64,000 nt of DNA from Bacillota bacterium (GTDB lineage Bacteria; Bacillota; Clostridia; Caldicoprobacterales; Xylanivirgaceae), in contig JAMOAB010000175.1 of the NCBI GenBank assembly GCA_023621995.1, positions 1-64,000 on the forward strand, read 5' to 3'. Both the position numbers and the translations under genes were made by a program. The notes beneath the pieces were generated by a model. That model was not told the origin of the DNA. It saw only the letters and a program-made list of their open reading frames with translations, and searched no databases. This document shows positions 37,611 to 48,221 of this stretch, piece after piece. Position 1 is the stretch's first letter. Each line of letters opens with the position of its first letter.

Positions 37611-38525
37611 CTATATTCTTAAAGCACCAATCAAATCTCTTATATCTTCGATTTTGTTCTCTATCATGTAATCTTTCAGTTCGTCTAAAATATCTACACA
37701 CGCAGTAGGATCTACAAGATTTGCTGTACCTACTCCTATTCCAGTAGCACCAGCGAGTAAGAACTCTACTGCATCCGTTCCATCCATTATACCGCCCATA
37801 CCTACTATGGGAACATCCACAACTTGGGCTACTTCCCATACCATTCTTAAGGCAATAGGTTTTATGGCAGGTCCAGATAGGCCACCTGTTATGTTTGCGA
37901 GTATGGGACGCCGTTTTTTTATATCTATAGCCATGCCAAGCAGAGTATTTATAAGTGATAGGCCATCGCAGCCAGCTTCTACCGCAGCTTTGGCAGTTTC
38001 CCTTATATCCGATGTGTTGGGTGTCAATTTTACAATAAGAGGTTTTTTAGTATTTGCTTTAACTGCCTTGGTGACCTCATATACAGTATCAGGGTGTGCA
38101 CCAAATGCAAGGCCCCCCTCTTTTACATTTGGACAAGATATGTTAAGTTCTATTAAGTCTATAGGATGTGAATCTAATATTCGAGCAAGACTACAATACT
38201 CGTCTATCGTATTCCCGTTTATATTTACTATAATAGCTGTATCATATTTACGTAGTTCAGGAAGTTCAGCATCTAAAAAATAATTTATACCTGGATTTTG
38301 CAACCCTACACTATTTAGAATGCCCGATGGTGTTTCAGCAATCCTAGGCGGTGGATTCCCAAGTCTAGGTTCTAATGTAATACCTGTAACAGTTATAGCT
38401 CCTATACGACTGATATCCATATAACTTGTAAATGCTTCCCCAAATCCAAATGTACCAGAAGCTGCTATTATAGGATTTTTGAGCTTAACACCACATATAT
38501 CAACAGCTAAATTGGACATTTTCAT
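37611..38525 (-). CDS. pyrD: Dihydroorotate dehydrogenase, class 1B catalytic subunit
   Basis: A 304-residue FMN barrel that oxidises dihydroorotate to orotate. The catalytic Cys is in [13 protein letters not shown], and [11 protein letters not shown] and [14 protein letters not shown] are typical. It pairs with PyrK so that NAD+ is the electron acceptor. It overlaps the end of pyrK by 26 bases. Confidence 0.95.
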   Translation of the reverse strand: MKMSNLAVDICGVKLKNPIIAASGTFGFGEAFTSYMDISRIGAITVTGITLEPRLGNPPPRIAETPSGILNSVGLQNPGINYFLDAELPELRKYDTAIIVNINGNTIDEYCSLARILDSHPIDLIELNISCPNVKEGGLAFGAHPDTVYEVTKAVKANTKKPLIVKLTPNTSDIRETAKAAVEAGCDGLSLINTLLGMAIDIKKRRPILANITGGLSGPAIKPIALRMVWEVAQVVDVPIVGMGGIMDGTDAVEFLLAGATGIGVGTANLVDPTACVDILDELKDYMIENKIEDIRDLIGALRI

Positions 38526-39300
38526 CTAATATCACCTCGTCACTTAAAAATACTGGGCCATCAGTACATACCTTTTTATATTCAAACCCATCTTTCATCT
38601 TCACTTTGCAAGAACAGACCATACAGGCTCCTATACCACATCCCATTCTTTCTTCTAAAGATATCTGGCAGGCGATATTGCGTTCATTGGCAATTGATTG
38701 GATCTGCTTTAGCATGGGAGTGGGACCACATGCCATTATGAGCTGCGGCCTTACCATATCAACTTCCCTTTCGAAGACCTTAGTTATAACACCCTTCTCA
38801 CCTTTGCTTCCATCATCTGTTGTGAGGTAGAGGTTATCTGACTCTTTTTCAAAATCATCCAGCTGATATATGGAATTCCCATCCCTATATCCTAAAAAGG
38901 CTGTATATGACCTATCCTTCCAGTAATCTAATATATATCTAAGGGGTGCAATGCCACATCCCCCTCCGACAATGGCAACAGTCTCTACATAGCTTGAAAT
39001 GCTAAATCCATTACCTAGGGGACCTAATATATCTAAATGATCTCCACTTTCTAAACTAGATAATAGTTCTGTCCCCTTTCCCACTACCTGGTAGGCAATA
39101 TACACTACACCCTTATCTAGATCTACATTATTTATACTTATAGGACGTCTTAAAAGTAGGGAGTCATCATAAGGCAATTTTATATGTATAAATTGCCCAG
39201 GTCTTGCCCTATCTGCAATACTACTCTCAATTGCCATTAGATACATATTATCTGCAATACTATGGTTAGATATGATTTTGCACATGCGAGAGTTTTTCAT
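38500..39300 (-). CDS. pyrK: Dihydroorotate dehydrogenase electron-transfer subunit
   Basis: A 266-residue FAD and [2Fe-2S] protein that shuttles electrons from PyrD to NAD+. FAD motif LLLRRPISIN, NAD loop VGGGCGIAPLRYI, and the iron-sulfur cysteines in MGCGIGACMVCSCKV plus the later VCTDGPVF are all present. The start overlaps the carB stop by one base. Confidence 0.95.
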   Translation of the reverse strand: MKNSRMCKIISNHSIADNMYLMAIESSIADRARPGQFIHIKLPYDDSLLLRRPISINNVDLDKGVVYIAYQVVGKGTELLSSLESGDHLDILGPLGNGFSISSYVETVAIVGGGCGIAPLRYILDYWKDRSYTAFLGYRDGNSIYQLDDFEKESDNLYLTTDDGSKGEKGVITKVFEREVDMVRPQLIMACGPTPMLKQIQSIANERNIACQISLEERMGCGIGACMVCSCKVKMKDGFEYKKVCTDGPVFLSDEVILDENVQFSC

Positions 39301-42300
39301 TATACTTCCTCCAATTCAATTAATTCATCAACCTTTTTCCCTTCTCTATCTACATACTTTAGGGAATTTAAAAAGGCCTTAGCTGTGTCTAGAGAAGTAA
39401 AGCAGGGAATCGAATATTCAACAGCCTGTCTTCGTATCTGAAATCCATCTCTCTGGGGTATTCTGCCTTTAGTAGGCGTGTTGATTATAATATCAATTCT
39501 ACCTTCTCTTATATAGTTTCCTATATTGGGATACTCTTCCCTAAGCTTGTATATTGTACTGGCTGCCACATAGTTGGAGCGCAATACATGTGCCGTACCT
39601 TCTGTTGCAAGTATTTCATAGCCTAATTTTTCAAACTCGGAGGCTATGGATATCACCTCTTGTTTATCATGGTTTGCAACTGTTATAAGCACTGTGCCTT
39701 GTCTTTTAAATTTATAGCCTGCAGATATAAGACCTTTATATAGGGCGGTTGGAAGATCTCTACCTAAGCCCAATACTTCACCTGTAGATTTCATCTCAGG
39801 TCCTAAACTTACTTCTACTTGAGGCAGCTTTTCAAATGAAAATACTGGCACTTTCACAGCCACTATATTCCTTGCCGGTACTAACCCCGTTCCATATCCC
39901 ATATCCGAGAGTCTCTCACCTAGCATGGCTTTAGTAGCTAGTCTCACCATAGGGATGCCAGTAACTTTACTTAGGTATGGAACTGTCCTGCTAGATCTTG
40001 GGTTTACCTCTATTACATATAGTTCGTTGTCATAATATACAAATTGGATATTTATAAGTCCCTTTATATTCAGGGAGATTGCAAGCTGCTTTGTATATTC
40101 TACAATCTTTTCTATTACAGTAGATGATAGGGTTTGAGATGGATATACCGATATGGAATCGCCTGAATGAATCCCTGCCCTCTCTATATGCTCCATTATT
40201 CCTGGTATAAGAACATCTTCACCATCACAGATAGCATCTACTTCAATCTCTTTACCTAACATATATTTATCTATCAACACTGGATGCTCCTGCTTTATAC
40301 GAGTTATTATGTCCATATACTCTATAAGATCGTTACTATTGTATGCAATCTTCATACCTTGTCCACCTAATACATATGAAGGTCTTATAAGCACAGGATA
40401 TCCCAAATCTTCAGCACCCTCTACTGCCTCCTCTGTAGTAAATACTGTTATACCTTTAGGCCTTAAAATATCCAGTTGATTCAATAACCGGTCGAATTCT
40501 TCCCTATCTTCTGCCTCGTTTATGTGTGGGAGCTGGGTACCTAGTATTCTATAGCCTGCATTAGATATTGTCTCTGCCAATTTTATTGCTGTCTGTCCAC
40601 CAAATTGGACGATTACACCATACGGCTTCTCTCTGTCCAATACATTTAGCACATCTTCTTCGGTGAGGGGTTCAAAATATAGTCTATCTGCCGTATCAAA
40701 ATCAGTGCTCACCGTCTCAGGGTTATTGTTGATCATTATAGTTTCATAATCAAAGTCTCTTAAAGCCCATACTCCATGTACAGAACAATAATCAAATTCT
40801 ATGCCTTGACCTATCCTTATCGGACCTGAACCTATCACAACCACTTTTTTCTTTTTACTTGTCTTATTGCTGTCCTCTCCAATATAAGTAGAATAATAAT
40901 AGGGTGAAGACGGTTTATACTCACCAGCACATGTTTCAACTTTTTTGTATACAGGTTCTATGTCCCACATCTTTCGCATATGCCTTATCTCTTCAGTACT
41001 GCCACCTATCAATTTTCCAATTGTCCTATCGGTGAAGCCCATACATTTGGATTTTTTCAATATGTCCATATTTAGTGTATCTAGTGTGTAGCCCCTGAGC
41101 TTCTCTTCTGCTTTTACTATATTGTGAATAGCATTTAGAAAGAATCTATCTATTTTAGTTGACTCAAATATTAAATCTGACGACAATCCTCTCCGCATAC
41201 ATTCGGCAACTACAAATATACGCTCATCTGTCTTTGCTCTCAATAGCCCTACAAGTTTTTCATCATCTAATTCCTTCAAATGTGAAAGTTCTAATGTATC
41301 TATATTAAGTTCAAGGGATCTAACTGCCTTTAATAGGCCTTCTTCCACTGATGAAGCAATTGCCATAACTTCTCCCGTTGCCTTCATCTTAGTACCTAGC
41401 CTCTTATCAGCTTTTATGAATTTGTCAAAAGGCCATTTGGGGATTTTTACCACGATATAGTCTATAACTGGCTCAATAGAGGCATACTTATTGCCTCCCA
41501 TATCATTGGGAATCTCATCCAGAGCATAGCCTATTGCAATCTTTGCACTTATCTTGGCTATGGGATAACCTGTAGCCTTAGAAGCAAGAGCACTAGACCT
41601 ACTTACTCGTGGGTTAACTTCAATTACATAATACTCTAAATTCGAAGGGTGAAGAGCATATTGGACATTACAGCCTCCTTCTATACCTAATTCTTCAATT
41701 ATACTTAAAGCCGATCTCTTTAGCATATTATATTCTTTCTCTGATAATGTCTGAACCGGTGCCACAACTATACTGTCGCCTGTGTGCACACCAACCGGAT
41801 CGATATTTTCCATACTACACACCGCAATAGAGTTTCCATTTTTATCCCTAATTACTTCGAATTCTATCTCCTTCCAGCCGGCTACTGATCTCTCTACCAG
41901 TACTTGTCCTACCCTGCTTATCCTAATTCCATCATAGACGATTTCCCTTAACTCATCTAAGTTATTAGCTATTCCACCTCCAGTACCTCCTAGTGTGTAT
42001 GCAGGCCTTATTACCACAGGATACCCTACCTGATTAGCAAAAATAACTGCTTCATCTATAGTATGGGCAACTATACTCTCTATAATAGGTTCTCCTATTT
42101 TTATCATTGTGTCTTTAAAAGCTTCCCTATCTTCTGCCCTATATATTGTATCAACCGAAGTTCCTAGTAATTTTACACCGGTTTTTTCTAAAAAACCAGT
42201 TTGAGCCAGCTCCATTGCCAAATTTAGTGCCGTCTGCCCTCCTAGGGTAGGTAAAATACTATCTGGCCTCTCCTTCAATATTATGTTTTTTATACTCTCA

Positions 42301-42512
42301 ACCGTAAGGGGTTCTAGGTATACATGATCTGCCATATTTACATCTGTCATTATGGTAGCTGGATTGTTATTGACAAGCACTACTTCAAGACCTTCTGCCT
42401 TCAAAGCCTTACAACCTTGGGTCCCTGAATAGTCAAACTCTGCTGCTTGCCCTATAATTATCGGCCCGGAACCTATTACAAGCACTTTTTTTATATTCAT
42501 CTTTCTGCCCAT
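39300..42512 (-). CDS. carB: Carbamoyl phosphate synthase large subunit
   Basis: A 1070-residue enzyme with two ATP-grasp halves that makes carbamoyl phosphate from bicarbonate, ammonia and two ATP, with a C-terminal MGS-like regulatory domain (GTAHVLRSNY). Both halves start with the family loop VIGSGPIxIGQ. The start MGRKMNIKKVLVIG follows AAGGAGAG. The glutaminase subunit carA is not in this operon; pyrF ends only 14 bases upstream. Confidence 0.96.
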   Translation of the reverse strand: MGRKMNIKKVLVIGSGPIIIGQAAEFDYSGTQGCKALKAEGLEVVLVNNNPATIMTDVNMADHVYLEPLTVESIKNIILKERPDSILPTLGGQTALNLAMELAQTGFLEKTGVKLLGTSVDTIYRAEDREAFKDTMIKIGEPIIESIVAHTIDEAVIFANQVGYPVVIRPAYTLGGTGGGIANNLDELREIVYDGIRISRVGQVLVERSVAGWKEIEFEVIRDKNGNSIAVCSMENIDPVGVHTGDSIVVAPVQTLSEKEYNMLKRSALSIIEELGIEGGCNVQYALHPSNLEYYVIEVNPRVSRSSALASKATGYPIAKISAKIAIGYALDEIPNDMGGNKYASIEPVIDYIVVKIPKWPFDKFIKADKRLGTKMKATGEVMAIASSVEEGLLKAVRSLELNIDTLELSHLKELDDEKLVGLLRAKTDERIFVVAECMRRGLSSDLIFESTKIDRFFLNAIHNIVKAEEKLRGYTLDTLNMDILKKSKCMGFTDRTIGKLIGGSTEEIRHMRKMWDIEPVYKKVETCAGEYKPSSPYYYSTYIGEDSNKTSKKKKVVVIGSGPIRIGQGIEFDYCSVHGVWALRDFDYETIMINNNPETVSTDFDTADRLYFEPLTEEDVLNVLDREKPYGVIVQFGGQTAIKLAETISNAGYRILGTQLPHINEAEDREEFDRLLNQLDILRPKGITVFTTEEAVEGAEDLGYPVLIRPSYVLGGQGMKIAYNSNDLIEYMDIITRIKQEHPVLIDKYMLGKEIEVDAICDGEDVLIPGIMEHIERAGIHSGDSISVYPSQTLSSTVIEKIVEYTKQLAISLNIKGLINIQFVYYDNELYVIEVNPRSSRTVPYLSKVTGIPMVRLATKAMLGERLSDMGYGTGLVPARNIVAVKVPVFSFEKLPQVEVSLGPEMKSTGEVLGLGRDLPTALYKGLISAGYKFKRQGTVLITVANHDKQEVISIASEFEKLGYEILATEGTAHVLRSNYVAASTIYKLREEYPNIGNYIREGRIDIIINTPTKGRIPQRDGFQIRRQAVEYSIPCFTSLDTAKAFLNSLKYVDREGKKVDELIELEEV

Positions 42513-42526
42513 ATAATCTCTCCTTA

Positions 42527-43471
42527 TCACCAATATCTCTTACCGTGTCTATTCAACGTCCCATTTATATCATCTCTCATGGCCAACACTTCTGCTAGTG
42601 CAGCTTCAGCAAATTGATTTGGATTAAACTGTTTTCTCCATCTTTCCTGCTTATATGCACATATTATGCTTCGGGAGGCGTTTATTATGCTGCCCAACCC
42701 TTTCTCATCAAAGCAGCCACATATATCATCTGCATTGCCACCTTGAGCACCATATCCTGGTACTAAAAAGTATGTATGCGGCATATTCTTTCTCAGTAAC
42801 TCTGCTTCACGTGGATGGGTCGCTCCTACCACTGCACCTATAGAGCTATAACCTTGGTCACCTATAAGTTCCTCTCCCCATAATGATACTTTGTCTGCAA
42901 CAATTTCATATAGCTTCTCCTCTCCCACATACAGATCTTGGAAATCAGAGGAAGAAGGATTTGAAGTTTTTACAAGTATAAATATACCCTTGTCATATTG
43001 TCTACATTCATCTATGAATGGTTGTATACCATCTATACCTAGATATGGATTCACTGTTACAAAGTCTAAGTCAAACGCCTTTTTTCTTGCATATATAAGA
43101 TCAGTCTCACCAAGATAAGCACTTGCGTAGGCTTTGGCAGTAGAACCAATGTCATTTCTTTTTATATCACCAATCACGATTAAATCTTTTTTCTTTGCAT
43201 ATGCACAAGTCTCAGTAAATACCTCTATCCCAGGAATTCCATACATTTCGTAATAAGCGATCTGTACCTTTATACCTGGAACGTATTCATATACCGTATC
43301 TATTATTTTTTTGTTAAACTCTAAAATTGCCTGTGCTGCACCCTCAAAACTAGCATATTTACTGCCATGCTTCTTTATTAAGTCTTCTGGAATATATTCT
43401 AACCTAGTATCTAACCCTACAACCGTTGGATTTTTCTTTTCAATTATTTCTTTTATAAGTTTATCTATCAA
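42527..43471 (-). CDS. pyrF: Orotidine-5'-phosphate decarboxylase
   Basis: A 314-residue long-form (type 2) OMP decarboxylase. The catalytic Lys-Asp array is in GDIKRNDIGSTAKAYA, with LDTRLEYIP and FLVPGYGAQGG. The best start is TTG at 43471, nine bases after GGGAGGG and overlapping the pyrC stop; the longer frame adds 22 residues that read through pyrC. It lies in the position where carA might have been expected. Confidence 0.92.
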   Translation of the reverse strand: MIDKLIKEIIEKKNPTVVGLDTRLEYIPEDLIKKHGSKYASFEGAAQAILEFNKKIIDTVYEYVPGIKVQIAYYEMYGIPGIEVFTETCAYAKKKDLIVIGDIKRNDIGSTAKAYASAYLGETDLIYARKKAFDLDFVTVNPYLGIDGIQPFIDECRQYDKGIFILVKTSNPSSSDFQDLYVGEEKLYEIVADKVSLWGEELIGDQGYSSIGAVVGATHPREAELLRKNMPHTYFLVPGYGAQGGNADDICGCFDEKGLGSIINASRSIICAYKQERWRKQFNPNQFAEAALAEVLAMRDDINGTLNRHGKRYW

Positions 43472-44789
43472 GTAGATCGACCCTCCCATCAATTGATCCT
43501 TCATATATCTTGCTATGGGCATATACAATGCTACCATCTACTATTGTGTATAATATTTTGCCTTTAACCTTTTTACCATGGAATGGATTGTTTTTCCCTT
43601 TTGAATAAAACTTCCTTGTATCTATAATATATTCACTATTCAAATCGACAATAGTTATATCTGCAGCACTTCCCTCTCCTAGTTTTCCTCCCTCTATGCC
43701 TAGGATATTGGCAGGTGTACTGCTCATCTTCTGTACTAGGCCCGACAAGCTTAATATTCCTTTCTCTACGAGATTTGTATAGCCAAGCGAGAACGCCGTC
43801 TCAAGCCCTGATATTCCAAAGGCTGCAATATTATATTCTATATTTTTTTCATCCCTATGGTGAGGTGCATGATCAGTAGCAATAGCATCTATCGTTCCAT
43901 CTCGTAGACCTTCTTTTATTGCCTCCACATCATCTGCTGTCCTAAGAGGTGGATTAACTTTAGTATTTGCATCGTAGCCATCCACCCATTCATCAGTAGC
44001 TGAAAAATAGTGGGGAGCTGTCTCACAGGTTATAGGTATACCCTCCCGTTTTGCCTGACGAATGAGCTCCACACCCCCCATAGTACTCACATGGGCAATA
44101 TGAATAGAAGCACCATAATGTTTTGCCATTATTATATCTCGGGCTATACCTATCTCTTCCGCTGCCCGGTTTATACCTTTAAGTCCTAATATGGTGGACA
44201 TGTAACCTTCGTTCATCACGCCATCATTTACCAGGTTTAAATCTTCGCAATGGTTTATTATTGGCATATTAAACATCTTAGAGTATTGAATGGCAAGTTT
44301 TAGTACATTAGAGTCTTCAACCGGTCTGCCATCGTCTGATAAGGCAACAGCACCTGCTTTATAGAGCTCCCCAATCTCTGTTATTGTCTTTCCTTTCATT
44401 CCCTTAGTTACAGTAGCTATAGGGTATACCTTTACAACTCCATTTTCCTTTGCCCTTGTCTTTATAAAATTTACCATGCCACCATTATCTATTGGCGGAT
44501 TGGTATTTGCCATACAAGCTATACTAGTAAATCCCCCTGCTGCTGCACTCCTAGTGCCTGATGCTATATCCTCCTTGTATTCATGGCCCGGCTCCCTAAG
44601 ATGACAGTGCATATCTATAAGGCCAGGTAAAACATAGAGACCTGCCGCATCTATAACCACGCTATTTGGGAAATTTATATCTAAACTTCTACCAATCTTC
44701 ATCACTTTGTTTTTTTCTATTAGAATATCTCCCCTATATGGTTCATTAGAAATACCATCAATTATATTGCCACCTTTAATACATATCAT
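43461..44789 (-). CDS. pyrC: Dihydroorotase
   Basis: A 442-residue class I dihydroorotase. The zinc motif DMHCHLREPGHEYKED, IINHCED, HIAHVST and DAIATDHAPHH show the full metal site. It follows pyrB with a 14-base overlap. Confidence 0.96.
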   Translation of the reverse strand: MICIKGGNIIDGISNEPYRGDILIEKNKVMKIGRSLDINFPNSVVIDAAGLYVLPGLIDMHCHLREPGHEYKEDIASGTRSAAAGGFTSIACMANTNPPIDNGGMVNFIKTRAKENGVVKVYPIATVTKGMKGKTITEIGELYKAGAVALSDDGRPVEDSNVLKLAIQYSKMFNMPIINHCEDLNLVNDGVMNEGYMSTILGLKGINRAAEEIGIARDIIMAKHYGASIHIAHVSTMGGVELIRQAKREGIPITCETAPHYFSATDEWVDGYDANTKVNPPLRTADDVEAIKEGLRDGTIDAIATDHAPHHRDEKNIEYNIAAFGISGLETAFSLGYTNLVEKGILSLSGLVQKMSSTPANILGIEGGKLGEGSAADITIVDLNSEYIIDTRKFYSKGKNNPFHGKKVKGKILYTIVDGSIVYAHSKIYEGSIDGRVDLLDR

Positions 44790-45717
44790 GCTCTATAACC
44801 CTCCTTCTAGTAAGCAGATATAGAAGTGCCATACGAATTGCAACTCCATTTGTCACCTGCTCATTTATTGTAGATGCTGTATAATCTATGACATCAGATG
44901 TCATCTCTATACCCCGATTTACCGGTCCTGGATGCATTATTATTACATTAGGACTGGCAAGTTCTATCTTTTTTTTATCTATACCAAATAAATCAGCATA
45001 TTCTCTTATAGAAGGTATGAGTCCTTCATGTTGCCTCTCCTTCTGAATTCTAAGCCCCATCACAACATCTGCTCCTTCAACTGCTTCCTCTACATTACTA
45101 CAGATCTTTACTCCCATTTTCTCTATTTCAACAGGCATAAGAGTAGATGGGCCTGCTAAAGTTATCTCAGCTCCCATTTTTTGAAGCCCCCATATATTAC
45201 TCCTTGCAACTCGGCTATGCATTATATCTCCGACTATAGTAACCTTCACATTCTCTAATCTTCCTAGCTTTTCCCTTATGGTATACATATCAAGGAGAGC
45301 TTGGGTAGGATGTTCATTCATTCCATCTCCGGCATTTATAACCGAAGCATCTACATTCTTCGCCAATAAATGGGAAGCTCCTGACATAGGATGCCTTATC
45401 ACTATCACATCGGCTCCCATACTCTCTATCGTTCGACCTGTGTCAATAAGTGTCTCACCCTTTGCAACACTACTAGATGAAGCAGATACATTTGCGGCAC
45501 TTGCACCCATATATTTACTAGCCAGTTCAAATGATAACCTTGTCCTAGTACTGTTTTCATAAAAAAGTGTAACTATAGATTTACCTTGAAGATGGGGGGT
45601 TCGTTTATTGTTTTGAGTTAGTATGTGTTTCATGAGCTCTGCTGTATTGAGTATTTCATCAATCTCTTCTATTGATAGTTCCCTAAGTCCGAGTACATCT
45701 TTATTTTTAAGTGCCAT
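44776..45717 (-). CDS. pyrB: Aspartate carbamoyltransferase catalytic subunit
   Basis: A 313-residue ATCase catalytic chain with the carbamoyl-phosphate motif YENSTRTRLSFE and the aspartate-side loops HPTQALLD and MHPGPVNRG. No regulatory chain pyrI is present. It is preceded by the pyrR-pyrB attenuator. Confidence 0.96.
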   Translation of the reverse strand: MALKNKDVLGLRELSIEEIDEILNTAELMKHILTQNNKRTPHLQGKSIVTLFYENSTRTRLSFELASKYMGASAANVSASSSSVAKGETLIDTGRTIESMGADVIVIRHPMSGASHLLAKNVDASVINAGDGMNEHPTQALLDMYTIREKLGRLENVKVTIVGDIMHSRVARSNIWGLQKMGAEITLAGPSTLMPVEIEKMGVKICSNVEEAVEGADVVMGLRIQKERQHEGLIPSIREYADLFGIDKKKIELASPNVIIMHPGPVNRGIEMTSDVIDYTASTINEQVTNGVAIRMALLYLLTRRRVIEHDMY

Positions 45718-45755
45718 ATTTTAACCACCTTCCCTCTATTTTCCCATAAATAAAA

Positions 45756-45837
45756 CCCTGATAGTCAAAGACTATCAGGGCGCACTATAATCATCAATAA
45801 AACGCCCTTGACAGCCTCACTGGACTATATTAAAGGG
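45756..45837 (-). promoter_or_regulatory. PyrR attenuator before pyrB
   Basis: On the minus strand the PyrR binding loop core AGTCCAGTGAGGCT (about 45813-45826) sits in a CCCTTT...AAGGG stem, overlapping the end of pyrR. A terminator follows at 45756-45780: CCCTGATAGTC pairs with GACTATCAGGG, then TTTTATTT. Confidence 0.88.
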
Positions 45838-46387
45838 AGTTTAATCTCTCCGATATGGTAACTTTATCAATGGCATCTATTTCTATTACATGTACATCTA
45901 CTATCTCGCTCCTGGAGGTAGGAAGGTTTTTCCCTACAAAATCTGCTCTTATAGGCAATTCTCTATGTCCCCTGTCTATAAGTACAGCAAATTGTATGGC
46001 CTTTGGTCTGCCTACATCTATAATTGCATCCATAGCAGCTCTGGCCGTCCTTCCAGTATATAATACATCATCTACCATAACAATTGTTTTATTGTTCACA
46101 TCAAATGGAATATGAGTACTATGTATTATGGGATGCTCTGCCAATACTGAAAGGTCATCTCTATACAAAGTTATATCTAGGATACCTACAGGGACATCCA
46201 CTCCTTCAAATTCTCTTATCTTATCAGATAGCCTTTTGGCTAAAGGTACTCCCCTTCTCTGTATGCCGATCAAAGCCACATCTTGGGTTCCTTTATTTTT
46301 TTCTATGATCTCATGGGCAATTCGAGAAAGAACCCTGTTCATAGTTGCCCCATCCATTATTGCTGCCTTCTCTATAATCTCTGCCAT
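45830..46387 (-). CDS. pyrR: Pyrimidine operon attenuation protein / uracil phosphoribosyltransferase
   Basis: A 185-residue PRTase-fold RNA-binding regulator. With UMP bound it stabilises the anti-antiterminator and stops transcription. The PRPP loop [18 protein letters not shown] and [12 protein letters not shown] are canonical. It is flanked on both sides by attenuators that it should control, i.e. a self-regulated operon head. Confidence 0.96.
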   Translation of the reverse strand: MAEIIEKAAIMDGATMNRVLSRIAHEIIEKNKGTQDVALIGIQRRGVPLAKRLSDKIREFEGVDVPVGILDITLYRDDLSVLAEHPIIHSTHIPFDVNNKTIVMVDDVLYTGRTARAAMDAIIDVGRPKAIQFAVLIDRGHRELPIRADFVGKNLPTSRSEIVDVHVIEIDAIDKVTISERLNSL

Positions 46388-46420
46388 AGATTATCACTTC
46401 CTATCTCTTATAATGATATA

Positions 46421-46541
46421 AAAAAAGCGACTTACTAGCCCAGTAAGACGCTTTTAGGTATAGTTATGCCATAATTGCAATGACAATATATATGCGTTAT
46501 CATATCTATACCTTTCCAGTCTCACAGGACTGACTTAAAGG
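46421..46541 (-). promoter_or_regulatory. PyrR attenuator before pyrR
   Basis: Minus-strand PyrR loop GTCCTGTGAGACTGG lies within an ACCTTTAAGTC...AAAGGT stem (46510-46541). It is followed by a terminator AAGCG.CTTACT/AGTAAG.CGCTT with TTTTT at 46421-46457. Confidence 0.85.
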
Positions 46542-46600
46542 TAATATTTGCATCCTAAATCATAATAGCATATAAACAACATAAAGTAAAGGGAGTTTAC

Positions 46601-47521
46601 CTATTTATTTTTCAGTATTTTGAGAAGTCTTAAAAAATAATCAGGTAGCCTTGCTTGAAAATTCATATATTCACCTGTAACAGGATGGGAAAACGCCAAT
46701 TCTTTTGCATGAAGTACCTGACCTTCTACATTGAATCTCTGTCTTTTAGGGCCATATAAAATATCTCCAACGATAGGATTACCCATATGAGACATATGCA
46801 CCCTTATCTGGTGAGTACGCCCTGTCTCAAGTTTTACTTCTACTAGGGTATAATCTTCAAATCTCTTTAGAACTTTAAAATGAGTTACAGCTCTCCTACC
46901 TGATCCAGAGCCTAAAACTGCCATACGTCTTCTATTTACTGGATGACGCCCTACCAATGTATCTATAGTCCCTCCGTCTTCTTTTATATTTCCTTCTACT
47001 ATTGTCCAATATATGCGAGTTATTTTTCTAGCCTTTAGTTGTCTAGCTAGTTCCTTATGGACCTCATTGCACTTAGCAACTATCAAAAGTCCCGATGTAT
47101 CTTTATCTAAACGATGGACAATTCCAGGTCTGATTTCACCACCTATATTGGATAATTTATCAAAATGATATAAAAGCGCGTTCACTAATGTTCCTGAATA
47201 ATTACCCGATGCAGGATGGACAACCATCCCCTTCGGTTTGTCTATTATGGCTATATAGTCATCTTCATATAATATATCAAGGGGAATAGGTTCCTCTAAT
47301 ATTTCTTCAGGCTTTGAGGAGGGAATAACCACCTCTATAACATCGTTGTATTTTACTCTATAGTTTGCCTTGATGTCTTTGTTGTTATTTACCTTCACAT
47401 ATTGAGATTTAATTAAAGTCTGAATATAAGAGCGAGTAAAGTCTTGCATCTTGTCAGTCAAAAACACATCCAACCTCATTTCCTCTTCTGCTTCTTTTAC
47501 AATCAAGTCTATTTTCTTCAT
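46601..47521 (-). CDS. rluD: RluA/RluD-family pseudouridine synthase
   Basis: A 306-residue protein with an N-terminal S4 RNA-binding domain (about 15-75) and a pseudouridine synthase core with the catalytic Asp in GIVHRLDKDTSGLLIVAK. It modifies structured RNA, probably 23S rRNA; the exact site is not certain. It sits next to lspA, as in many Firmicutes. Start at ATG after AGGTG; a GTG 18 bases upstream is possible. Confidence 0.93.
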   Translation of the reverse strand: MKKIDLIVKEAEEEMRLDVFLTDKMQDFTRSYIQTLIKSQYVKVNNNKDIKANYRVKYNDVIEVVIPSSKPEEILEEPIPLDILYEDDYIAIIDKPKGMVVHPASGNYSGTLVNALLYHFDKLSNIGGEIRPGIVHRLDKDTSGLLIVAKCNEVHKELARQLKARKITRIYWTIVEGNIKEDGGTIDTLVGRHPVNRRRMAVLGSGSGRRAVTHFKVLKRFEDYTLVEVKLETGRTHQIRVHMSHMGNPIVGDILYGPKRQRFNVEGQVLHAKELAFSHPVTGEYMNFQARLPDYFLRLLKILKNK

Positions 47522-47547
47522 GTTCTTCACCTGCTCCACTAAAGATA

Positions 47548-47997
47548 TTACTGAACAATCTTGCCATCTATAAACAATAGATAGTAGGCCAAAATTATAG
47601 TCCCTATTACAACAAAACAGTCAGCAATATTAAATACTGGGAAATCAATAAATGTAAGATGAAACATATCTACAACATATCCATTCTTAATTCTGTCTAT
47701 AAGATTGCCAATTGCTCCCCCTAATACAAAATATAGACTTATTCTGAGTATGGAAGGCATATTGTCATCAGTATATAGATAATAGAAAATCCCAATACAT
47801 ATTATTATAGTCAAGGTTATAAATAACCATCTCTGATTTTGTAATATTCCAAACGCAGCCCCTCGATTTTCCACATAAGTCAAACTAAATACGTTTTTAA
47901 TTACGGTAATTGTACTCTTTGGTTTTAAATATGTAGATGCCCAATATTTAGTGAGCTGATCCAGAACAACTATAATTAGTATTGTTATTATCGCCAA
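47548..47997 (-). CDS. lspA: Lipoprotein signal peptidase
   Basis: A 149-residue polytopic membrane aspartic protease with four helices. Catalytic aspartates are in GGAIGNLIDRI and VFNIADCFVVIG; VENRGAAFGIL is also typical. TTG start after AGGGGGAAG. Confidence 0.95.
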   Translation of the reverse strand: MAIITILIIVVLDQLTKYWASTYLKPKSTITVIKNVFSLTYVENRGAAFGILQNQRWLFITLTIIICIGIFYYLYTDDNMPSILRISLYFVLGGAIGNLIDRIKNGYVVDMFHLTFIDFPVFNIADCFVVIGTIILAYYLLFIDGKIVQ

Positions 47998-48173
47998 ATA
48001 AACTTCCCCCTTTTACTTGATACTAGTAATTATAGCATACATCCCTTTATTTTTGCTATCCCTTATCTACAACTTCAATTTATAATCTATTAAATTCTAT
48101 TATTATAAGAAATCATGTATATGATATTACCAAAGTACATTCAATAAATAAATCGTAAACAGCATGGACTTGT

Positions 48174-48207
48174 CGAGCAAAAATAAACTCCCTACAATTC
48201 AGGGAGT
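48174..48207 (-). terminator. Terminator after the TraR/DksA-like gene
   Basis: Minus-strand ACTCCCT and AGGGAGT pair around a 7-base loop and are followed by TTATTTTTG. The spacer up to lspA (about 48000-48170) shows nothing else. Confidence 0.85.
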
Positions 48208-48221
48208 AAATAAAAGAACTG

